From: Nodosilinea foveolarum
GTDB lineage: Bacteria; Cyanobacteriota; Cyanobacteriia; Phormidesmidales; Phormidesmidaceae
Length of the DNA: 64,000 nucleotides
Reading direction: 5' to 3'
Assembly: GCA_003242035.1 (NCBI GenBank)
Contig: QBMC01000001.1
Span: forward strand, 1 to 64,000
Part shown: positions 31,017 to 40,587 of the stretch, piece after piece
Numbering within the stretch: the first letter of the stretch is position 1
How the letters are laid out: each line of letters starts with the position of its first letter
Translations under genes and position numbers: made by a program
The notes under the pieces: model-generated
The model's input: only the letters and a program-made list of their open reading frames with translations
Database searches by the model: none
Told to the model about the DNA's origin: nothing

Positions 31017-31700
31017 CTATGGCACGATCTCAACTAATGTCCCTTGGCTAAGAACCTCGTAAATTTCGTCAACGTCTTTGTTCTTAAGTGATATACAGCC
31101 CCAAGTCCAGTTGGTTCGAGCGTCGATCAGCGCGTTCGATCCGTTGGGTACACCGTGGATGCCTACCTCACTGCCGATAGTAGCTGTCGCGGCGATGTCT
31201 CCGGCGAGCTGAGCGGCTGTATGCTCTTGCCAGTCTTGCGGCGTTGGATAGTCTAGCCAGATGAATTTTGACCAGGCTGGATGCAAATATAAGTCTCGAA
31301 TGTGGTAGATGCCTTCTGGGGTTTTGCGATCGCCCTCAGCCAACTTATCGCCAACTGGCGCGCTCCCAAAAACGCTCGAATAGGCTTTAACCGGTTCAGA
31401 ATCGTAGAACACAGTCAGTCTGTACGCCGACTTTTCCACGAGTACAGAGACTTTTTCGGGGTCAAAGTCAGCGCCAATTAGATTTTTTACAGAGCGCGGC
31501 TCTTCTAATGCTTGATCGCGAGGTTTCGTTTTGGTAGCGATCGCATGAAAAGGCTTTTCAGACTCACAATTAGATGCGCATAACGCCGTAGGTAAATTGA
31601 CAGACGGCACGATCTTGGGTGGTCTAGTTAGTAAACCGTAGAGCGTAGCCCCGCAGCCTGCAAGCAATCCAAACGCTAGAAAGTATTTTCTACCTATCAC
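31017..31700 (-). CDS. L,D-transpeptidase (YkuD) family protein
   Basis: VGIHGVPNGSNALIDARTNWTWGCISLKNKDVDEIYEVL. Confidence 0.9.
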   Translation of the reverse strand: MIGRKYFLAFGLLAGCGATLYGLLTRPPKIVPSVNLPTALCASNCESEKPFHAIATKTKPRDQALEEPRSVKNLIGADFDPEKVSVLVEKSAYRLTVFYDSEPVKAYSSVFGSAPVGDKLAEGDRKTPEGIYHIRDLYLHPAWSKFIWLDYPTPQDWQEHTAAQLAGDIAATATIGSEVGIHGVPNGSNALIDARTNWTWGCISLKNKDVDEIYEVLSQGTLVEIVP

Positions 31701-32142
31701 CTTCCGGCAACCGCTGAACTTTTACGTCAATAGTTGTTGGGGTGATATTCCCATCATCAGCCGAGCTAAAGTCAACCGAACTGCTTTGAATATCGACCGC
31801 CTGAACGTCGATAACACCTTCAGGTGCAAACCGCTCAAAGCCGTCTTCTGTAGTCGTTAGCTGAGTTTCACAGTTCGGGCAGGCCAACTTCACGCTCTTC
31901 AGGCTAGTTAAAGATTGATCGCACACCGGACAGTTACCTTCAACCAGATTTTTCTTAATCCAAAATCTAGCCACTATCAATACAATGACCGGTGTCAGTA
32001 TCAGAAACAGCACGAGTGCAAAGATTGATTTGACGATACCGCCCAGACCAATTGCGCCTAAAAGCCAAGCGCTCCCCAGTACGAATATCCAGCAGCCAAG
32101 TCCTGGAAAGCGGACTCGCATTTGGTTAAAGTTTTGGTTCAT
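31690..32142 (-). CDS. hypothetical membrane protein with zinc-ribbon CPVC...CPNC
   Basis: NCPVCDQSLTSLKSVKLACPNCETQL; 11-bp overlap with the downstream transpeptidase. Confidence 0.75.
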   Translation of the reverse strand: MNQNFNQMRVRFPGLGCWIFVLGSAWLLGAIGLGGIVKSIFALVLFLILTPVIVLIVARFWIKKNLVEGNCPVCDQSLTSLKSVKLACPNCETQLTTTEDGFERFAPEGVIDVQAVDIQSSSVDFSSADDGNITPTTIDVKVQRLPEGDR

Positions 32143-32316
32143 AGCACGGCCCTCAACGGTTGTCGGTTTGACGATTCACGATATCGGTCGGTTGTCTGCT
32201 TCTATCGTAGTGCTCGGTTTCAGCGGTGCAAAGGGCATAAACCGTACTCGGTAAGATATACAACAATGTAAACCGCTCGATCTTAAACGGGTCAAACTAC
32301 ATCAAAGCCTTTACCT

Positions 32317-33513
32317 TCAGCGTCCAGATTTAGCGGTTGTATCGGTTCTGGTAGTTAGCGGTTGGATGGCGTCTTCTCCTATATTCAATAATTCACGGAG
32401 CCGTGTCACTAGGGCCGGTGCGCTAAAGTGAGCCAGCGTTTGCTGCCTTAGCCAATCGCCCTCACACCGCTGGTCTGTTCCGCTAAGCGCCTCGATACAG
32501 GCGATCGCGACTTGCTCTGGGTCTCTATGCGGAACTTGCCAGCCTACTTGCCCATCTTGCAGCGGATCTGCCGAACCATCGTCATCTCCGGCAATCACTG
32601 GAATGCCACAGGCCATCGCTTCTAAATACACAATGCCAAAGCCTTCTTTTGAGGGCATCACGTATACATCGGCCAGCCGATAATGATCAATGAGCGCTTC
32701 GTCTGGTACAAATCCAGCGAAAATGACTTGGTTAGCCACGCCTAAATCGGCTGCTAGCTGAGCCAACCTGGGCTGATCGTCACCTCGACCAATCACGACG
32801 TACTTCACGTTAGGAAAAGCGTTTGTAATGGTGGGTAGCGCTCGGATAGTGACGTCTACGCCCTTATAAATATCGCCCTTCCATAGCCGTGCGACGGTTG
32901 TTAGGACTCGACTGCCTTGAAGCTGATAGCGCTCAATCAGTTCGGCGGGGGGGGAGCCTGGGGTAAAAACGGTGCCATCGACGACGCAGGGAAGCATATC
33001 GAATTTATTAGCGGGGATGCTGTTAGCTTGACAGGCCAAGTCTCGACTATAGCGGCTGATTGTCCATACCCGCTCAGCAGCGGCTAATGCTTTTTGGTCT
33101 TTGGTTGGTAGGGTGTCCCAGACTTCTTTTCCGTAGGTGAGAACGGTATAGGGAATTTTGAACGTGCGACAGAGCTTCCCGACCATAGGAGCCAAATTGA
33201 TATGACCGCAGTAAACATGCGCTGGCCGATGCGTGATTAGGTAGGTGGCCAGTGCCAGAGTTAGCCGAATACGTCCAGTCATCGAGCGGTTGTTCGTTTC
33301 GGCGGCTGCCTCGTTTTTGAAATAGTGATAGTTGAAGCAGTCGTCCTTTAAGTCGCTGTGGATTGGCTCATCTCTAAGCAGAAAAACGTCTGCAATCATT
33401 GAATGGTCGGCGGCTTTGGCTAGCTGGGCGTAGGCTCCTAGTACATCTTGAATATAGGACTGAATGCCGCCTTCGCAGCCAAAGACTTCAATAAATACAA
33501 AAGCGTGTTTCAT
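32317..33513 (-). CDS. glycosyltransferase family 4
   Basis: ARLWKGDIYKGVDVTIRALP; DVYVMPSKEGFGIVYLEAMACGIPVIAGDDDGSADPLQDG. Confidence 0.93.
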   Translation of the reverse strand: MKHAFVFIEVFGCEGGIQSYIQDVLGAYAQLAKAADHSMIADVFLLRDEPIHSDLKDDCFNYHYFKNEAAAETNNRSMTGRIRLTLALATYLITHRPAHVYCGHINLAPMVGKLCRTFKIPYTVLTYGKEVWDTLPTKDQKALAAAERVWTISRYSRDLACQANSIPANKFDMLPCVVDGTVFTPGSPPAELIERYQLQGSRVLTTVARLWKGDIYKGVDVTIRALPTITNAFPNVKYVVIGRGDDQPRLAQLAADLGVANQVIFAGFVPDEALIDHYRLADVYVMPSKEGFGIVYLEAMACGIPVIAGDDDGSADPLQDGQVGWQVPHRDPEQVAIACIEALSGTDQRCEGDWLRQQTLAHFSAPALVTRLRELLNIGEDAIQPLTTRTDTTAKSGR

Positions 33514-34502
33514 GAGTGAATTCCTACGGTGCTAAGGTTGTTCGCTACTAGCCGCTTTAGATCTGCTTGAACCATCGTTTCTACGAGCTGCTCGAACCTC
33601 ACCTGGGGCTTCCAGTTGAGGTTGCGCATTGCTTTAGAGGGATCGGCGACTAGCTGGAAGTGTTCGTCTTCCCTGACAAGTTCTGGGTCGGTCTCTACAT
33701 ATTTTTGCCAGTCTAGGCCGACGCAGCTAAAGGCGGCGCTGACTAAGTCTCGAACGGTGTGGAGCTTGCCAGTGCCAATGACGTAGTCTTCGGCTGTGGC
33801 GGCCTGGAGCATTCGCCACATGGCTTCTACATGGTCGCCAGCAAAGCCCCAGTCTCGTTTGGCGTCGAGGTTGCCGATGGAGAGGCGATCGCGCAGACCC
33901 AGCTTAATGGCCGCTGCTGCCAAAGTAATTTTGCGGGTAACAAACTGGGGCGGGCGTCTGGGAGATTCGTGGTTGTACAAAATGCCGCTACAGGCGAATA
34001 GTCCGTAGCGATCGCGATGATGAACCATCGTCCAGTGCGCATGTAGTTTGGCTGCGCCGTATGGATTCTTAGGTCGAAAGGGCGTTTCCTCAGACTGTGG
34101 CGCAGATTGCACATCGCCAAAGATTTCTGAGGAGCTGGCCTGATAGAACCGTGTGGCTAGTCCTAACTGACGCGTTGCGCTGAGCAGCCTGGTTGCTGTT
34201 CCAGTAATCAAATCTAAAGTTCCTAATGGATCGTCCCAGGAGGCAGGGACGAAGCTGGGGGCCGCCAGGTTGTAAATTTCTGTTGGCTGAAGCTGCTCTA
34301 CCGCCTGAGTAAGGGCGGCTGCGTCGGTCAAGTCTACGGAGTATATTTCGACTCTCTCGGCCAAATCGCCTAGTTTGACGATACTGCTCTGTCTGGTAGG
34401 CGGAATTAGACCTACCACCCGATAGCCTTTCCCCAGCATGAGATGGCTCAAGTAATAGCCATCTTGTCCTGTAATCCCGGTGATGAGTGCAGTTTTGGTC
34501 AT
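33510..34502 (-). CDS. GDP-mannose 4,6-dehydratase-like NAD-dependent epimerase/dehydratase
   Basis: ALITGITGQDGYYLSHLMLGKGYRVVGL; YQASSSEIFGDVQSAPQSEETPFRPKNPYGAAKLHAHW; LSIGNLDAKRDWGFAGDHVEAMW; ATGA overlap with the downstream GT4. Confidence 0.93.
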   Translation of the reverse strand: MTKTALITGITGQDGYYLSHLMLGKGYRVVGLIPPTRQSSIVKLGDLAERVEIYSVDLTDAAALTQAVEQLQPTEIYNLAAPSFVPASWDDPLGTLDLITGTATRLLSATRQLGLATRFYQASSSEIFGDVQSAPQSEETPFRPKNPYGAAKLHAHWTMVHHRDRYGLFACSGILYNHESPRRPPQFVTRKITLAAAAIKLGLRDRLSIGNLDAKRDWGFAGDHVEAMWRMLQAATAEDYVIGTGKLHTVRDLVSAAFSCVGLDWQKYVETDPELVREDEHFQLVADPSKAMRNLNWKPQVRFEQLVETMVQADLKRLVANNLSTVGIHS

Positions 34503-34608
34503 GACTCCCTTCTTCTTATGTAAGCCTGTGTGGGCTAACGCTCAGCAGCTATGGCTACTGAGGACGCCAGCTAACGATCCGAGGTGGGGCGATCGCTACT
34601 TCTACAGT

Positions 34609-35103
34609 TCACATATTCTTCGAAGTTTTCACAATACTTAGGCAGTTAAGCCGATCTTGAACGCAGTCGTAGCTGACGCGATCTGCCAATCGTCTCAGCA
34701 AGAACCACCCATAGCCGCCCTCTCTAAGTGCTCCTGGCTTAGGTTCTATTAAGCTATTGGGATCGAAAGGCTCGCCGCGATCAAAGATTCGGATTTCGAG
34801 CTCCTGAGAACTTACCGTTAGCTCTATATCAATGGGCGTTGCTTCTGGCAAATTGGCATGGGCATGTCTGACAGCATTGGTAAAGCCTTCTGCCAGCGCC
34901 AGATTAAGCTGATCGAATTGGTCGTCAATCCAAGGCATATCTACAGACATGCGCAAGATCAGTGTGCGAAACCAATGCTGAACCCCAGATAGCTCTTCTA
35001 AATGACTTCGAACCGTCAGGCGAGCCTGATTGGGCATTTCAAATGCCACTCCTGTACGACTGTAAGCGGGTGTTCTAAAAGCAGAATTGATTAGCTTTCT
35101 CAA
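34609..35103 (-). CDS. ATP-binding anti-sigma regulatory (RsbW-like HATPase) protein
   Basis: LNLALAEGFTNAVRHAHANL; ELEIRIFDRGEPFDP; EGGYGWFLLRRLAD. Confidence 0.88.
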   Translation of the reverse strand: MRKLINSAFRTPAYSRTGVAFEMPNQARLTVRSHLEELSGVQHWFRTLILRMSVDMPWIDDQFDQLNLALAEGFTNAVRHAHANLPEATPIDIELTVSSQELEIRIFDRGEPFDPNSLIEPKPGALREGGYGWFLLRRLADRVSYDCVQDRLNCLSIVKTSKNM

Positions 35104-35276
35104 TTTATCATCCCGTTTGTTTAAGCCTGCGGCTGACCACTGCTATATCAATTTTCCCAATGAATAGCGTAGAAACATTAGTTGTTGAATAGAAAGTAGT
35201 CAATTCTCTGGGCAAAAATTGGATAGAGAACCGGATACAAACCAATTGGCTGCGAACAAAAGCACCCGTAACAGCA

Positions 35277-35311
35277 AAATCGCTCAGGCTTTCAAAGCTT
35301 GAGCGATTTTA
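35277..35311 (-). terminator. terminator downstream of petBD
   Basis: AAAATCGCTCA...TGAGCGATTTT inverted repeat. Confidence 0.6.
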
Positions 35312-35361
35312 GTTTGCGCAGTTATGAATTTGCTAGAACCATTTTCTGTGTTCTGCTAAAT

Positions 35362-35844
35362 TTAGAAGAGGCCCAAAGTCAAAGATTTGTCGATTGGGAA
35401 AGTGGCGCCAATTCCGAGCCATAGCGTTACAGCGGTTCCGAAGAGGAAAACAGCCGTTGCTACAGGGCGACGGAATGGATTTTGGAACTTGTTAACGTTC
35501 TCAATGAAGGGAACGAGAATGAGACCCAAAGGAATTGCCGTCATGGCTGCGATTCCGAGCAGCTTGTTAGGCAATACGCGCAGCATCTGGAACGTGGGGT
35601 ACAAATACCACTCAGGTAGAATCTCTAGCGGTGTGGCGAAGGGATTCGCTGGTTCGCCAACTAGCGCTGGGTCGAGAACTGCGAGCGCCGTGCAACAAGC
35701 AATCGTACCCATAATCACGATAGGGAAAACGTAGAGCAGGTCGTTCGGCCAGGCAGGTTCACCGTAGTAGTTGTGACCCATACCTTTTTTGAGCTTCTCT
35801 CTCAGCATTGGATCGGTAAGATCCGGCTTTTTAAGGATAGACAT
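35362..35844 (-). CDS. petD: cytochrome b6-f complex subunit IV
   Basis: [47 protein letters not shown]. Confidence 0.99.
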   Translation of the reverse strand: MSILKKPDLTDPMLREKLKKGMGHNYYGEPAWPNDLLYVFPIVIMGTIACCTALAVLDPALVGEPANPFATPLEILPEWYLYPTFQMLRVLPNKLLGIAAMTAIPLGLILVPFIENVNKFQNPFRRPVATAVFLFGTAVTLWLGIGATFPIDKSLTLGLF

Positions 35845-35962
35845 TGATTAACTTCCTAGAATAATGACATCAACAGCTAGTAAACAGTTTATCCTGAGCA
35901 GCATCCCTCTCAACACATCCTTCTGAAGCATTGTTAAGAGGGTACAGCAGCTATTTAGCTGC

Positions 35963-36631
35963 TTACAAAGGACCAGAGATGCCTTGCTTACGAATCATGA
36001 TGAAGTGAAGCAGCATGAAGACCGCGATGAACCAAGGCAACACAAAGGTGTGCAGACTGTAGAAGCGAGTGAGCGTAGCTTGGCCAACGCTTTCGCTACC
36101 GCGCATTAGCTCGACGATAGTGCCGCCTACAACAGGAATTGCACCGGGAACGCCAGATACAATGTTAACGGCCCAGTAGCCAACCTGGTCCCAAGGTAGG
36201 GAGTAGCCAGTTACGCCGAAGGAAACGGTGATAACAGCCAGGATAACGCCGGTTACCCAGGTAAGTTCGCGAGGCTTTTTAAAGCCGCCAGTGAGGTACA
36301 CACGGAAGGTGTGCAGGATCATCACGAGTACCATCATGCTGGCAGACCAGCGGTGAACGGAGCGGATGAGCCAGCCGAAGTTAACGTCGGTCATCAGGTA
36401 CTGAACGGACGCGAAGGCATCGGTCACAGTGGGGCGGTAGTAAAAGGTCATTGCAAATCCAGTGGCGAACTGGATGATGAAGCAAACGAGCGTGATACCG
36501 CCTAAGCAATAGAAAATATTGACGTGGGGTGGAACGTACTTGCTGGAGATGTCATCAGCGAGCGCCTGAATCTCTAGCCGTTCATCGAACCACTGATAGG
36601 GTTTGGAGTCGGTGACTTGCTTAGTAAACAT
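35963..36631 (-). CDS. petB: cytochrome b6
   Basis: [58 protein letters not shown]. Confidence 0.99.
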   Translation of the reverse strand: MFTKQVTDSKPYQWFDERLEIQALADDISSKYVPPHVNIFYCLGGITLVCFIIQFATGFAMTFYYRPTVTDAFASVQYLMTDVNFGWLIRSVHRWSASMMVLVMILHTFRVYLTGGFKKPRELTWVTGVILAVITVSFGVTGYSLPWDQVGYWAVNIVSGVPGAIPVVGGTIVELMRGSESVGQATLTRFYSLHTFVLPWFIAVFMLLHFIMIRKQGISGPL

Positions 36632-37010
36632 GAAGCAAAATTTTGGGTTTAAGGGTGGTATACCAATACTAAAAAATGTAACACAATCGAAGGATAAAGG
36701 ACTTCACAGCTTTAAGGAGTTGGCCGGTAGAAAGGACTTCTTAGCGATTCTTTAATGATTTTAGTGAGGTCTCAAGTTGCTGATTGTTCTGTCTAAGTGG
36801 GTTTCTGCTGAAAATTACGAGCTGTGGCGCTTATAAACTTTAAGAAAAACTGATCGTTCATATTGTTTACATAGCTTTACAATTTAGTCTGTACGATTTG
36901 CGACTTGCGACTTTGTCACAGCGCAGACCCGCTTGGGTGCAGACTGTCTTTTCTGACAGGTTGTATCTTAAAGATTAGGGATGAAACGCCCCGATTCTCT
37001 GTAGGCGCGT

Positions 37011-38336
37011 GTGCTGTTGCTGGGCTGGATTTTTAGGAAGAAATGGATGAACAAGAGAGTGGTTCGAGCATTAGTCGTGGCGAGTTTAGCGATCGCTCTC
37101 TGTTTCAGCCCAGCGCTGAACTTTTTACCGATAGTCGATGCGTCGTCTAGCGCTTTTGCATTTACGAACCAGCAGCAGATGGTGATGGAAGTGTGGCGCA
37201 TTGTGAACCGCAGCTACGTAGACGAACGGTTTAATCATCAAAACTGGTGGTCGGTGCGTCAGAAAGTCTTGCGCAAATCGCTCCCTACCTGGGCGGATAC
37301 CTACCAAGAAATTCAGGACATGCTGGCGCTGCTAGATGATCCTTACACGCGCTTTTTGCCGCCCGACCAGTATCAGAGCTTGCAGACGAATACGAATGGT
37401 GAGCTGCTAGGCGTGGGGCTGCAAATTGCTAAGGATGAGGAAGATTCGCCGCTGCGGGTGATTGCGCCGATTGAAGGATCGCCCGCTGAAGCGGTGGGTC
37501 TTTTGCCTCAAGATGAGATTTTGGCCATTAATGGAACGCTGACTCGAACGCTAACTTTGGATGAGGCGGCGGCTAGGATGCGCGGGGCGATTGGTTCTCA
37601 GGTGTCGTTGACAATAGGACGGGCTGAAGAGGCTGAGTTTAATGTGAATGTGACGCGCGATCGCATCGAGATTAATCCAGTAGTGGCTGAGCTGCGGACG
37701 GAGCCGGGTTTGCCTAAAGTAGGCTATCTGCGGTTGGGGCAGTTTAACGGGAATGCAGCGGCTGAGCTGAAGTCGTCTCTACAGGATTTAGAACGTCAGG
37801 GAGCAGACGCCTACGTGCTAGATTTGCGGAATAATCCGGGCGGGTTGCTGCAAGCTGGGATTGAGATTGCCAGAATGTGGATAGATGACGGGACGGTGGT
37901 GTATACCGTGAATCGTCAGGGGTCGCTAGGAAATTACGACGCTATCGGTCAGGCGATTACGTCTGATCCGCTGGTGGTGCTGGTGAACAAAGGATCGGCT
38001 AGTGCCAGTGAGATTTTGGCTGGGGCGCTGCAAGACAATGGGCGAGCGCAGCTAGTGGGTGAAACGACGTTTGGTAAGGGGCTAATTCAGTCGCTGTTTG
38101 ACTTGCCAAATGGGGCTGGGCTAGCGGTGACGATCGCTAGGTACGAAACGCCCGATCATCACGATATTAATAAGCTGGGGATTAAGCCCGATTTAGAGGT
38201 GGAAGGCACGATTGAAAAGCGTAAACAATTTGGGACACCTGAAGATGCTCAGTATCTAGCTGCAGTTGATTTGCTCGCTAGTCGAATGGCTAAGAACGAT
38301 GCTTCCGAGCAGGTAACGGCTCAACTAGAAGGCTAG
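37011..38336 (+). CDS. ctpA: carboxyl-terminal processing protease (S41)
   Basis: PDZ domain; VLVNKGSASASEILAGALQDNGRAQLVGETTFGKGLIQ; catalytic Ser/Lys present; start may be ATG 37044. Confidence 0.95.
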   Translation: MLLLGWIFRKKWMNKRVVRALVVASLAIALCFSPALNFLPIVDASSSAFAFTNQQQMVMEVWRIVNRSYVDERFNHQNWWSVRQKVLRKSLPTWADTYQEIQDMLALLDDPYTRFLPPDQYQSLQTNTNGELLGVGLQIAKDEEDSPLRVIAPIEGSPAEAVGLLPQDEILAINGTLTRTLTLDEAAARMRGAIGSQVSLTIGRAEEAEFNVNVTRDRIEINPVVAELRTEPGLPKVGYLRLGQFNGNAAAELKSSLQDLERQGADAYVLDLRNNPGGLLQAGIEIARMWIDDGTVVYTVNRQGSLGNYDAIGQAITSDPLVVLVNKGSASASEILAGALQDNGRAQLVGETTFGKGLIQSLFDLPNGAGLAVTIARYETPDHHDINKLGIKPDLEVEGTIEKRKQFGTPEDAQYLAAVDLLASRMAKNDASEQVTAQLEG

Positions 38337-38339
38337 TTT

Positions 38340-39611
38340 ATGCGCACCTACCACGATCCGCTGCACGGTGCGATTACGCTAGACGGTGACGATCCGGTTG
38401 AGGCTTTGCTGACTGAGCTGATTGATACGCCTGCTTTTCAACGGCTGCGGCGGATTCGCCAGTTGGGGCCAGCTAGCCTGACCTTTCACGGAGCGGAAAT
38501 GTCGCGCTTTACGCATTCGCTGGGCGTGTTAGCGGTGACGCGTCGGGCGTTTGATCGGCTGGCTGGACTGCATCAGGAGTTGAAAGCTCACCGAGCGATC
38601 GCCCTGTGTGCGGCGTTGCTACACGATGTGGGTCATGGCCCCTTTAGCCATACGGCTGAGGAACTATTTGGCACTCAGCATGAGTATTGGACGATGGCGA
38701 TTGTGGAGCGGTCGGCGGATGTGCGATCGCTCCTCGATCAATTTCATCCCGACCTGTGGCAATCGATCAACCAGGTTTACCGGCATGAGTATCCGGTGCC
38801 TTGCGTTTGGCAGTTGGTGTCGAGTCAGTTGGACTGCGATCGCATTGATTACCTAATGCGAGATAGCTATTTTACCGGTGCGTCCTACGGGCAGCTAGAT
38901 TTAGACCGGCTAGTGCTGGCAATGAATTACGACTTGCCTAGCCGCAGCCTGATTGTGGAAAAAAAAGGGCTGGCCGCCGTTGAGCATTATTTAGTAGTGC
39001 GTTCTTTTATGTACGCGCAGATTTACAACCATCCTAAAAATCTCTCGGCAACCTGGATTTTAGAACAAGCCTTTAACCGCGCTCGCGAGCTGCTGAAGCG
39101 CAGCGAAATTAACGCTGATCCGACTGTAACGGCTTGGTTGCTAGGGAAGGGAGACGATCTTTCTATCGAGCACTATTTAGCAGGTGACGACACCGTCTTT
39201 ACCTATCATCTTCAGCGCTGGCAGCATCATCCAGATTCGATATTGTCTGATTTTTGTCGCCGATTTCTCAATCGCCGGTTGCTCAAAGCTTTAGAAGTCA
39301 CTCATGCTACGCAGTCTGAGCGGGAGAGCTTGCTGATGAATGTGCAGCAACAGCTAGTGGCCAAAGGGGTGGAGGCTCATCGCTATAGCGGGCTGCGCCA
39401 TACCTGGAGTAAGGGCTATAGCGATTATCAAAAGGGTATTCAGATCAGAACGCGTCGAGGGCTAGAAGATATCAATCGACTTTCGCCCCTGGTGCGGACG
39501 TTGACGAAGCCAGCGCAAAGAACCTGGCTGATTTATCCGGGTGAACTTGTGATTGGTCTATGCTCGTTGAGCGATCAACTACGGACTGATGCTGATTTGT
39601 TGGCTTCTTAA
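38340..39611 (+). CDS. HD domain-containing protein (metal-dependent phosphohydrolase)
   Basis: DTPAFQRLRRIRQLGPASLTFHGAEMSRFTHSLGV; ALLHDVGHGPFSHTAE; QLDCDRIDYLMRDS. Confidence 0.93.
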   Translation: MRTYHDPLHGAITLDGDDPVEALLTELIDTPAFQRLRRIRQLGPASLTFHGAEMSRFTHSLGVLAVTRRAFDRLAGLHQELKAHRAIALCAALLHDVGHGPFSHTAEELFGTQHEYWTMAIVERSADVRSLLDQFHPDLWQSINQVYRHEYPVPCVWQLVSSQLDCDRIDYLMRDSYFTGASYGQLDLDRLVLAMNYDLPSRSLIVEKKGLAAVEHYLVVRSFMYAQIYNHPKNLSATWILEQAFNRARELLKRSEINADPTVTAWLLGKGDDLSIEHYLAGDDTVFTYHLQRWQHHPDSILSDFCRRFLNRRLLKALEVTHATQSERESLLMNVQQQLVAKGVEAHRYSGLRHTWSKGYSDYQKGIQIRTRRGLEDINRLSPLVRTLTKPAQRTWLIYPGELVIGLCSLSDQLRTDADLLAS

Positions 39612-39616
39612 CGTTT

Positions 39617-40336
39617 CTATAGTTTTGCTGCTGCCGTCGCCAGCTTTTCCCAATCTGCGGTTTTAAGCCGCTCGTAAGCTGACTCTATCTTTTTTTCGCC
39701 GCGTAGGAAGCCGGTGCTAGCGCCGGGGCAGATATAGCTGAGATTTTCGGGGGTGAAGTCTATAAGAAGCTGGTTTGCGTTGCGCAGTTGGCGCGGCCAG
39801 TGGAAGGTTTTGGACTGTCTGAGGGGGCGGGGGTCGCCGTTGCGGTTGGGTAGGAGGTGGCGTCCGGTAAATAGAATGCCGCCGTAGGGTTGGTGGTAAA
39901 GACAGGCAGAGCCGGGAGAGTGCCCTGAATTCCAGAAGACTCGACTGGTTGGGCTAAGGATGCGATCGCGCTCAAAAGTCTCTATTTCTACAGTGGGTAG
40001 CAAATAGGCTTCTTGCTCTTGAATGATGACTTGAGCGTTGAAAGCTTTCTGAAACTTAGGTGCGTCGGCCATGCCGCCCCGATGCGTGATAAATAAGGTA
40101 CTAATGCCGCCTTTTTCTGCGATAAAGTCTTGATTGGTGTCGTTGAACGCCGGACAGTCTACCAATATGTTGGCGCGGTCAGGATCGCTTCTGCTTTCGC
40201 TAGCGCTTTTCATAGTTCCTGATGTGCCTGCTGTTTCCAGTATTAAATAAGCGGTGCCGCCCAGGGTTTCTCTATTAGGTGGGAAGGCAAAAACGGTGTC
40301 GAAGACGGCTTGGGGCGTTTTGGTCGAAACCGGCAT
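39617..40336 (-). CDS. metallo-beta-lactamase fold protein, apparently lacking several metal ligands
   Basis: LFITHRGGMADAPKF; VFWNSGHSPGSACLYH; GGILFTGRHLLPN. Confidence 0.8.
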   Translation of the reverse strand: MPVSTKTPQAVFDTVFAFPPNRETLGGTAYLILETAGTSGTMKSASESRSDPDRANILVDCPAFNDTNQDFIAEKGGISTLFITHRGGMADAPKFQKAFNAQVIIQEQEAYLLPTVEIETFERDRILSPTSRVFWNSGHSPGSACLYHQPYGGILFTGRHLLPNRNGDPRPLRQSKTFHWPRQLRNANQLLIDFTPENLSYICPGASTGFLRGEKKIESAYERLKTADWEKLATAAAKL

Positions 40337-40587
40337 GAAAAAGGAACCTGCGATCGCTAGCTCTTCAACTTATCAAATTTCTTGCTTACTCTTGATATTT
40401 ATCAAGTGCAGTCTCGACATTCGACCCTGAATCTACAAAGACCTACAGCAGGCTATGCGTACATTTCCTCAGCAAACTGACTGACTGACCTACAATGTTC
40501 GAAAGGGAGTGGCGAAAGGGTAGCGATCGCGGTACTTTTTGTAGCCAGCTCCAACTATATTATCCGCCTTAAAGGCAGGCGATCTTC

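Noticed and set aside
31017-31700. L,D-transpeptidase with WGC instead of HGC near the catalytic Cys
   Set aside because: The (D/N)WTWGCI(S/A)L form is a known YkuD-family variant as far as I recall, and the catalytic Cys is retained.
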